Positions 24,864-33,000 of a DNA stretch of 40,676 nucleotides are shown here, in pieces; the first letter of the stretch is position 1; each line of letters starts with the position of its first letter. This DNA is from Sinorhizobium medicae (GTDB taxonomy: Bacteria > Pseudomonadota > Alphaproteobacteria > Rhizobiales > Rhizobiaceae): the NCBI RefSeq assembly GCF_007827695.1, contig NZ_VITA01000030.1, positions 1 through 40,676 on the forward strand. Reading direction: 5' to 3'. Made by a program: the position numbers and the translations under genes. The notes below the pieces were generated by a model. That model searched no databases, was not told the origin of the DNA, and saw only the letters and a program-made list of their open reading frames with translations.

Positions 24864-26630
24864 CTACTGCGCCGCGATCTCGCTCGCCACCGAACCGCTA
24901 CCCGCTCCCGCTTTCACAAGCCCGTTGCGGAGACGTTGCAAGTCTGATTCCTGCACGTAATGCTGCGTGGCAAGGAAGGCGTCGATGTCGAATTCGGGTG
25001 CCAGCGCCCGAACCTTCGCCATGTGCGCCTGAGCGGCAATGTCATCTCCGAGACAGCCATAGCAGGCAGCGACGAATGCATGCTGGGCGTGGTCCATCAC
25101 CGAAAGGTGCATGAAGGCTTCGATCGACTCTCCATACTGCCGGGCCGAGAAACAGGCCTTGCCGAGATGGCTCCAGAACCGTTCCGGATGATGAGGATTG
25201 AGCTGCATCGCCTTGCGAATCCACTCGATGCCCTCTTCCGGCCGCCCCAGCCACATCAGTAATTCGCCCTGCTGAACCACCACCAGATCGTAATTGGGGT
25301 TGAGAGAAAGGGCCCGCTCCTGATGGTAGCGCGCGGTGGTCAGCGCATTGTTGTTCACATTCACGGCGGCGAGGATGCGATGAACATCGGCATCATTGTC
25401 GTCGAGCGCCAGCGCCCGGTCCAACTCGGAAACGATCTCGGCCCAGGCTGCATCCTTGTCATCGCACCAGCCATGCACCCAGGCCTGGCCCAGGATGCAT
25501 GCCCGCCAGGCATGCGCGTGCGCATAGCCTGGATCAAGCGCGACAGCCCTGTCTATGAGGGCCCGAGCCTGCCGGTTGTCGGCCACCGTGCTCCTGTGAT
25601 GCAGCACTTTCGCGGCAAGCGCACACTCGTAGGCAGCCATGTTCGCCGGCTTCGTGCGGGCGAGCAGGTCTCGTTGCGCGGCCTCGACGCGCCCGGGGAG
25701 CGTTGCCGCTATCGCCGACGTCACCTCGTCCTGAATAGCAAAAATGTCGTCTAGTCTGCGATCGTATTTATCTGCCCAGATATGGGCGTCGTTGACCGCA
25801 TCTATGAGCTGAACCGTCACGCGAACCCTGTCGCCGATCTTGCGGACGCTGCCCTCTACCAGGTACTGCGCTCCCAGCTTCTCGGCCACTTCACGCACAT
25901 TTACGGGCTGGTTCTTGTAGACGAAGCTGGAGTTGCGCGAGATGACGAAAAGCTCGTGCCGGCGCGACAGCTCGGTGATGATGTCTTCGGTCAGGCCATC
26001 GGCGAAGAACTCCTGGTCAGGGTCGCCGCTCATATTGTCGAAAGGCAGCACAACGATCGCGGGTTTCGAAACGGAGCGCCCCGCATCGGCCGTTTCCGGG
26101 AACACCGGCAGGGTGCCCTCGAGCGCCACGCGGAAAAGATGAATCGGTCGGCTGATATTCTTCAGCATCTTCTCGCCCAGATCTTCGATCGAAACCTCGA
26201 GCCGGTCGGCGACCTGCATTGCGACCGCAGCCGTCACGCAGATCCCGCCTACATCTGCCAGTTGCTCGATACGAGCGGCGATGTTCACGCCGTCGCCGAA
26301 AATATCGTCGTCCTCGAAAATGATGTCGCCGAGATTGATGCCGATCCTGAACTCGATCCGCCTGTCCTGCGCGACGTCGGCATTGCGCCGCTTCATGCGG
26401 CTCTGGATCTCCACGGCGCATTTCACCGCATCGGTAACGCTCTGGAACTCGACCAGCATTCCGTCGCCCGTGGTCTTGATGAGATGGCCCTTGTTCTTCT
26501 CTATTGCCGGATCGATGAGTTCTATCCGGTGGGTTCTGAGGCGGGCGAGCGTACCCGCTTCATCGGCCTCCATCAGGCGACTATAGCCGGCCATGTCGGC
26601 TGCAAGCACTGCGGCTAATCTCTGTTCCAT
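24864..26630 (-). CDS. Class III adenylate/guanylate cyclase with TolB-like and TPR domains
   Basis: A 588-residue cytosolic protein making a cyclic nucleotide, probably cAMP. The cyclase homology domain (about 1-180) shows AADMAGYSRLME and TTGDGMLVEF (two metal-binding Asp) and FGDGVNIAARIEQLA (transition-state Asn/Arg). A TolB-amino-terminal-like region (about 195-330) reads AIVVLPFDNMSGDPDQEFFA, LGAQYLVEGSVRKIGDRVRV. The C-terminal half (about 340-570) is TPR-like helices. This three-part architecture is abundant in rhizobia. ATG 26630 (MEQRLAAVLAADMAGYSRLM) matches the usual family start; the upstream GTG at 26765 would add a non-conserved 45 residues. It diverges from the alpha/beta hydrolase. 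Confidence 0.92.
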   Translation of the reverse strand: MEQRLAAVLAADMAGYSRLMEADEAGTLARLRTHRIELIDPAIEKNKGHLIKTTGDGMLVEFQSVTDAVKCAVEIQSRMKRRNADVAQDRRIEFRIGINLGDIIFEDDDIFGDGVNIAARIEQLADVGGICVTAAVAMQVADRLEVSIEDLGEKMLKNISRPIHLFRVALEGTLPVFPETADAGRSVSKPAIVVLPFDNMSGDPDQEFFADGLTEDIITELSRRHELFVISRNSSFVYKNQPVNVREVAEKLGAQYLVEGSVRKIGDRVRVTVQLIDAVNDAHIWADKYDRRLDDIFAIQDEVTSAIAATLPGRVEAAQRDLLARTKPANMAAYECALAAKVLHHRSTVADNRQARALIDRAVALDPGYAHAHAWRACILGQAWVHGWCDDKDAAWAEIVSELDRALALDDNDADVHRILAAVNVNNNALTTARYHQERALSLNPNYDLVVVQQGELLMWLGRPEEGIEWIRKAMQLNPHHPERFWSHLGKACFSARQYGESIEAFMHLSVMDHAQHAFVAACYGCLGDDIAAQAHMAKVRALAPEFDIDAFLATQHYVQESDLQRLRNGLVKAGAGSGSVASEIAAQ

Positions 26631-26788
26631 CGGTTTGCCAATAAAACGAGTGGAGGAATCGCCCTTTTTACGGACCGCGACATCATGAGGGGTCCAGGCG
26701 GATTCTAGCGCAGCCGGGGGCAATCGCCTATTCAAATTAGTGACCGCTTGTAAAGGAGCCGACACGGTACTTCTATGTCAACGGCCAC

Positions 26789-26813
26789 GGAACCATCGCT
26801 TGCATACAGTGTT
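26789..26813 (+). promoter_or_regulatory. EcfG/RpoE2-type promoter of the alpha/beta hydrolase gene
   Basis: GGAAC (26789-26793), 16 bases, TGTT (26810-26813): GGAAC-N18-TT. It is 34 bases before ATG 26848. It matches the S. meliloti general-stress consensus except for the less conserved first base of CGTT. Confidence 0.6.
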
Positions 26814-26847
26814 CGACCTCGTCGAACCATTACGAGGTGCCGCGACG

Positions 26848-27720
26848 ATGAAGTCAGAAATTTCCGTAAAACACCGTTTCGCCGATTTGGACGGCCTACG
26901 CGTCTTCTATCGCGAAGCCGGACCGAAGGACGCGCCGGTAGTGCTCCTCCCGCACGGCTATCCCTGCTCGTCATACGAGTTCCGCAATTTCATGCCGCGC
27001 CTGGCCGACCGCTGGAGGCTCCTCGCTCCGGATTTTCCCGGGTCGGGATATAGCGACACGCCGGGCGGGTTCGCCTACGACTTCGACGGGTTCACCGATT
27101 TGCTCGATGCCTTCATCCGGCGCCTGGGCCTGGAGAGATTCGCACTTTATTTGCATGATTTCGGATCGCAGATCGGGCTTCGGCTGGCGATGCGCCGTCC
27201 TGAGCGGATTACGGCGCTTATCATTCAAAATGGCGACATCTACGAAGATGAGCTTGGTCCGAAATACGCGCCGTTGCAGGCCTATTTCCGCAATCCTACG
27301 CCGGAAGGCCGATCCATGCTCGGTAAAGCCGTCAGCGAGGAGGGATACCGCGACGAGTTTCTCAACGATGTCCGGCCCGAACTTGCCGAACGGATTTCTC
27401 CCGACCTCTGGAAACTTCATTGGTCGCTGACGACGGCCCGGCGGCGGGAGATCGCGATAGACGTCATCGCCGGGTTGCGGGAAAATCTCGCATGGTTCCC
27501 CCGCTATCAGGCCTATCTGCATGAGCATCGGCCGCCTACGCTGATCGTCTGGGGTCCACAGGACGGCTACATGCCCGAGGGCTCTGCTCGAGCCTATCTC
27601 CGCGATCTGCCCGACGCCGAATTGCATCTGCTCGACGGAGGCCATTGGCTGCTGGAGACGAACCTGTCCGAGGTCGTTTCCCTCTCACGGGATTTCCTCA
27701 CGCGCGCGGCACCGGGGTGA
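26848..27720 (+). CDS. Alpha/beta hydrolase with an Asp nucleophile (haloalkane dehalogenase/epoxide hydrolase-like)
   Basis: A 290-residue alpha/beta-hydrolase-fold enzyme. The oxyanion motif is LPHGYPCSSYEF; the nucleophile elbow is LHDFGSQIG, where Asp replaces the serine of esterases, as in haloalkane dehalogenases and epoxide hydrolases. The acid is likely in VWGPQDGYMPEGS and the base His in LDGGHWLLETN. ATG 26848 (MKSEISVKHRF) has GAGG upstream; a start at 26740 is not supported. The promoter motif suggests stress induction. The natural substrate is unknown. A perfect 13-bp hairpin follows the gene. Confidence 0.88.
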   Translation: MKSEISVKHRFADLDGLRVFYREAGPKDAPVVLLPHGYPCSSYEFRNFMPRLADRWRLLAPDFPGSGYSDTPGGFAYDFDGFTDLLDAFIRRLGLERFALYLHDFGSQIGLRLAMRRPERITALIIQNGDIYEDELGPKYAPLQAYFRNPTPEGRSMLGKAVSEEGYRDEFLNDVRPELAERISPDLWKLHWSLTTARRREIAIDVIAGLRENLAWFPRYQAYLHEHRPPTLIVWGPQDGYMPEGSARAYLRDLPDAELHLLDGGHWLLETNLSEVVSLSRDFLTRAAPG

Positions 27721-27763
27721 GACACCCCTCCTCCGATCTCAGCTGGCTTCCCGCCCTTACGAG

Positions 27764-27792
27764 GTTTGCGCTTATGCTGCATAAGCGCAAAC
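27764..27792 (+). terminator. Perfect 13-bp hairpin after the hydrolase gene
   Basis: GTTTGCGCTTATG and CATAAGCGCAAAC around CTG, 44 bases past the stop codon. No U run follows. It could instead be an operator in the 249-base space before tamA; the rest of that space holds nothing recognisable. Confidence 0.5.
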
Positions 27793-27969
27793 TTCGGCCT
27801 TGTGCCTGATGCATCACAGAACGAGTCCTTTTGTCGAAAATTCGTCACCGAATCGCCAATTCGGGGTGGATGCGGCGGGCGGTCATCGTTAACAGATGGA
27901 AAACTATGTCCTGCTAGCTTGGCCGACGCCGCGTATGCAGGCAGTTGGTACAGAGTCGCCTGAAACGGG

Positions 27970-29895
27970 ATGCGGAGAGGAATGTCTCCACCACGATCGA
28001 GTATTGCGCACTGGAAGACAGCGACCGCGCTCACAATCGTGGCTTCGGCGGTGCTCGGCCCGTTTTCCGTTGGCGAGGCCTATGCGTTCAAGATTTTCGG
28101 CATGCGTTTCTTCGAAAGCGCCGAAGACGAAGTGCAGGTCGTAGACCCCGTCCGCTATACGCTTGCTTTCGAGGCAGGAACGGATGACGAAGAGCTGCGC
28201 GAGGCGCTGGAGAACGGCTCCCGGCTGGTACAGGATCAGGAAGAACCGGTCTCGGGCGATCTCGGGCTGGCGATCAAGGCACGCGACGACCGAGATCGGC
28301 TGCTGGCGGTGCTCTACGAAAAGGCGCGCTACGGCGGCACGGTCAGCATCCTCATCAACGGCCAGGACATAGACAGCCTGCCCCCCGATCCCGCCTTCCC
28401 GGACGGGCAGCCGGTGCCGGTCGTGGTTCGCGTTACTCCGGGCGCGGCTTTCAAGCTTGGCTCCGTGCGGCTCGAAGGAGACGCCGCGCGGCTCGATCCC
28501 GCAGCCTACGGCCTCGAACGTGGCGCCCGCGCCGACTCGACCTTGATCATCAAGGCCGGCGAGCAAATCGTCGACGATCTCAAGGAACAGAGCCGGCCGC
28601 TGGCGAAGCTCTCCGAGCGCAGCGTCGTCGCCGATCATGCGACCACCACCGTCGACGTGACGATCAGCGCCGATGGCGGGCCGGTCGCGCCCGTCGGCGA
28701 CCTGACCGTCAGCGGGGCCAAAACCGTCGATCCGGATTTCGTCAAGGACTATTCCCGCCTGAACCACGGCCGTCCCTACTCGCCGGAGAATATCCGAAAG
28801 GCCGCAGAGCGGCTGCGGCAACTGAACGTCTTTTCCAGCGTCACCATCAATGAAGCCGATGGACTCGCGACCGACGGCACGATACCGATGAATATCCAGG
28901 TCTCTGAAGGCAAGCACCGCTATTTCGGTTTTGGCGGTCAGGTCTCGACCACGGATGGCCTCGGCCTCCAGGGCTATTGGGGCCATCGCAATCTCTTCGG
29001 ACGCGCCGAGTCGCTCCGGATCGAGGGTTCAGTAGACCGGCTCGGCGAGACCAAAGACGTTACCGGGCTCGACTACTCGGCCGGCATCCTCTTCGCCAAG
29101 CCCGGCGCCTTCGGACCCGCGTCGACCTTCACGGCCAGCGTTAAGGCGGCAATCGTCGACCCAGACGCCTATAGCGCCAAGACGGTGACCGCCGCGATCG
29201 GCGCCGGCTTCGAGCTATCGCCCGAGGACACCTTCTCCGTCGGTGCGGAAGTGGGCTGGGCGGATGTGGACGACGCATTCGGCTCCAATTCCTACATCAC
29301 CGCAGCTCTTCCGTTCGAATATGTCCACGATGCGCGCGACGACAAGCTGAACCCCACGGAGGGCTACCGGGCGCTGATCAATGCCAAGCCGAGCTACGAG
29401 ATCGAGGGGAAGACCTTCTTCAGCTCCTTCGAAGCGTCCGCATCCGGCTATTACGCGCCTGGAACGGAGAATCGCTTCGTGCTCGCCGGCAAGCTCGGCG
29501 CCGGCGTGCTTGTCGGCGGAGACGAACTCTCCGACATTCCTGCAACCCGACGGTTCTTTCTCGGCGGCGGCGGGTCGGTGCGTGGCTACTCCTACCAGGA
29601 AATCAGCCCGCGCGACGCCGAAAACGAGCTGACCGGCGGCCGCTCCTATGTGAGCGGCTCCCTCGAAGCCCGCATCGGCGTCACCGATACGATAGGCATC
29701 GTACCTTTTGTCGATTTCGGAACTGTTTCGGAAAGTACGACGCCCGATTTCTCCGACATCCGGGCCGGCGCCGGCATCGGCCTGCGCTATGCGACGCCTT
29801 TCGGGCCGATCCGTCTCGACTTCGCCGTGCCGCTCAACAAATATCCGGGCGGCACCGATTACGGAATCTATGCAGGGATTGGCCAGTCCTTCTGA
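27970..29895 (+). CDS. tamA: TamA, outer-membrane translocation and assembly protein (BamA/Omp85 family)
   Basis: A 641-residue Omp85 protein. A signal peptide ends about residue 39 (WKTATALTIVASAVLG to EAYA). POTRA-like domains follow to about residue 300, with PGAAFKLGSVRLEGDA and RPYSPENIRKAAERLRQL. The 16-strand barrel domain fills the rest, with the lid motif FFLGGGGSVRGYSYQE (VRGY, cf. BamA VRGF) and a C-terminal aromatic residue (YAGIGQSF). ATG 27970 is listed; ATG 27982 is equally possible, with GGAGAGGA immediately before it. It is followed by tamB after 136 bases, the conserved pairing: together they insert certain autotransporters and other outer-membrane proteins or lipids. Confidence 0.93.
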   Translation: MRRGMSPPRSSIAHWKTATALTIVASAVLGPFSVGEAYAFKIFGMRFFESAEDEVQVVDPVRYTLAFEAGTDDEELREALENGSRLVQDQEEPVSGDLGLAIKARDDRDRLLAVLYEKARYGGTVSILINGQDIDSLPPDPAFPDGQPVPVVVRVTPGAAFKLGSVRLEGDAARLDPAAYGLERGARADSTLIIKAGEQIVDDLKEQSRPLAKLSERSVVADHATTTVDVTISADGGPVAPVGDLTVSGAKTVDPDFVKDYSRLNHGRPYSPENIRKAAERLRQLNVFSSVTINEADGLATDGTIPMNIQVSEGKHRYFGFGGQVSTTDGLGLQGYWGHRNLFGRAESLRIEGSVDRLGETKDVTGLDYSAGILFAKPGAFGPASTFTASVKAAIVDPDAYSAKTVTAAIGAGFELSPEDTFSVGAEVGWADVDDAFGSNSYITAALPFEYVHDARDDKLNPTEGYRALINAKPSYEIEGKTFFSSFEASASGYYAPGTENRFVLAGKLGAGVLVGGDELSDIPATRRFFLGGGGSVRGYSYQEISPRDAENELTGGRSYVSGSLEARIGVTDTIGIVPFVDFGTVSESTTPDFSDIRAGAGIGLRYATPFGPIRLDFAVPLNKYPGGTDYGIYAGIGQSF

Positions 29896-30031
29896 TGCAG
29901 AGTGCTTCTGATGCCCAATCTATCTGATGCATGAAGCGACACCGTGGTAAGATGAGCAAGGTCCTGCCTGCTGGCGATGCGTTGCCGCCCTGCCGATTCC
30001 ACAGCGGCGCAACATGGACTATGGATAGGAC

Positions 30032-33000
30032 ATGAATCAGGTCACCCGCTTCCTTCGATCTGCGCTGCGGTACTTCTTTGCCGCCCTCGGCACCCTCGTG
30101 GTCGTTCTCCTCCTGCTCGTGGCGTTTCTGGGCTTCACGGTACCCGGCGCCCGCGTCGTCGCCTGGGCGATCGAGAAATACGCGGCAACCCCCGACCAGA
30201 TCGTGCGCATCTCCGAGCCGGGCGCCCTCCTGACCGGCGATTTCACCGCCGGCACCATTACGCTCTTCGATGGCAAAGGCATTTATGCGGAGGTCCGCGA
30301 CCTCTCGGTGGACTGGTCGCCTGCCGAGCTTCTCTCACTTCGCTTCGACGCGAGCAGGATTACGGCTGGTTCGATCCGAGTAGAGCGGCTGCCGGTCCCC
30401 TCGACCGAGACCAGGAAGGTCCGTTCGACCTTCGCCCTTCCGGTCGACGTGAAAATCGACGCCTTCGATCTCAAGGAAGTCGTCCTCGGCAAGCAGATCG
30501 CCGGCGAGGACCATTTCCTGACGGCCCAGGGCGAGCTGAACGCGACGAATTCCAGTGTCGCTCTCGTGCTCGATGCCGCCGAACGGGACCGCCCGGATGC
30601 GCGAGCAACCGCCGATCTCGTCTTCAATCCGGCCGGCAACCAGCTGAAACTCGAAGCGGAACTGACGGAGCCGAAGCGCGGCCTTCTGGCGAGGCTGCTG
30701 CGCCTCCCCGGAGAACCTGCCGTCAACATGACCGTGACCGGACAGGGGCCGCTTTCCGATTGGACGGGCTCAGGCACGGTTTCGCTCGACGGAAGCGAGA
30801 TCCTTCGCCTTGACGGCCGGCACGTGCTCGCCGCCGAGGAGACGCACCAGCTGACGGTTTCCGGCGGCGGCGCCTTCGCCACGCTGATGCCGCCCGCGTT
30901 CAGGCCGCTCTTCGAGGGGACTAGCAGAATCGACCTAAGGGCGGCGTTCGATGGCAGAAGCATGGTCCGGATCGAAACGGGCAAGGTCTCGACCGGCGCT
31001 CTGACGCTCGACATTTCCGGTACCGTCGACAGCCGAGGCGAAAACAATCTCAAGGCAAGTCTCACCGGCACCAGCGGCCCGTTCGATTTCCGCTGGCCGT
31101 TGAAGGATGGCGAGTTGCAGGCGCTTATCGATACGGCAAACGTGTCGCTGATCGGCGACGGACAATCCGCCATCCTCGACATCGCAGCCGACATATCCTC
31201 CGTGAACCTGCCGCAGGCCCGCCTCGGCGGCATCCGGCTTTCGGCCCAGAGCGACGCCTTCAATCTGGAAACCCGGTCGGGCCCCTTGAAGACGACCGTA
31301 GAGATCGCCGAGAGCCGCTTCGCAAATGCCGATCTCGACCGGGCCGTACAGGCACCGGTCAAGCTGGACGGCACTATTGCCATCGCTCCGGAAGACATCC
31401 GTTTCGATCCGCTGACGATCGAGAGCGCAAGCATTGGCGGCACGGTCTCCGGCAGTTTCGATCGCGCCGAGACAACGCTTGAGGCGGCGTTCAAGGTCTT
31501 CGCCGTGAGAGAGGTACTGCCCCCGGCGCTTGTCGAAAAATTCGACAGGACGATCGCTCTCTCCGGCAACGCAGTCGTGGAGCAGGACGGCAGCGTCCGG
31601 TTGAGCGGACTGGACGTCAAATCCGGTGCGGTCGACGCCTCTGGCACCGTTGCACTTGCGGGGAGCATATTGACTGCGGACATCGAGGGAACGCTTCCCG
31701 ATCTCGGACGGCTTCTCGCCGATGCGCAGGGCTCGGCCGCCTTCCATGCGCTCGCATCCGGCCCGCTCGACAAGCTCGGCATCGAAGCGGAGATAACCTC
31801 CAACGGTGCGACGCTTGCCGGCCGCACGCTGGACGATCTCGTCGTCAATGCCGATGCGACCATCATGCCGGAAAGTCCCGAAGCGAAGCTGACGGCAACC
31901 GGCACCCTCGACGGTCAGGCAATCGACCTTCGCGCCGACGTGGTATCCAGGGATGGCCGCACCTCGATCCCCACTCTCGAAGCCAAGGTCGGCGAAAACC
32001 GGCTGACCGGGGCGATTGACCTGACCTCCGACTTCAAGCCGAACGGACAAATCGACTTCAACCTGCCCGATTTCGGCCTCATCGCCGCCATGGCCGGGCA
32101 GCAGGCATCCGGCGATCTCGCCGGATCCGCGACGATCCGGACCGAAGAGGGCGTTACGTCGCTCGCGCTGACAGCTCGCGGCGAGAGCATCAAGCGCGAC
32201 GCATTGACGGTTGCCGCGCCCGTGGTCGACGTCAACGTCTCCGATATTGCAAAACTGGCGATCAAGGGCGGCATCAAGGCCGAGAGCGCCGCACAGGGCG
32301 AGAATCGCCTGACGGACATCGACATCGCTTTCGAGCAGCAGGCAGACCGAACGGGCTTCTCGATCAATGCGGAGTATGACGGCGCGCCGCTGGCAGCGAC
32401 CGGTGATCTGGCGAGCCTTGACGGCAGAACCGAGATCCGCCTCGCATCGGCCTCGGCTGTAGTCAAGCGCATTCCACTGCAGCTTGCCAGACCCAGCGTC
32501 GTCGCGGTCGAAAACGGTGTCGTGCGTATCGACGGGCTGACGATCCAGGCCTCGACGGGTACGGTCTCCGTCACCGGCACCGCCGGCGAAGCCTTGGAGA
32601 TCTCGGCTGACATCAACGGCCTGCCCGCCACCCTGATCAACAGCTTCGCACCGACGCTCGGGGCCGAGGGCTCGATTGGAGGCAAGGTCGACGTCGCCGG
32701 CGACGCCGGGACACCGGTCGTGCGCTACGACCTCACCTGGAGCGGCGCTTCGATCGCCTCCGTGCGGTCGGCCGGCGTAGAGGCAGAGGACCTGTCCGCG
32801 AAGGGGACCGTGACGGTCGCCGAGGACAGCATCCGCCTCAATCCCCTGGCCATCGAACGCGCGGGTTTTCGCGGCGATATGACGGCAAGCCTCGACCGCG
32901 CCGACATGACGGCCGAAGCGGATTTCCAGTTCGTTGCCGAACCCGTCGTTCTCCCGGCCGGCATCGGCGCGAAGTTCGATGCGCCGGTCAACGTCTCGGG

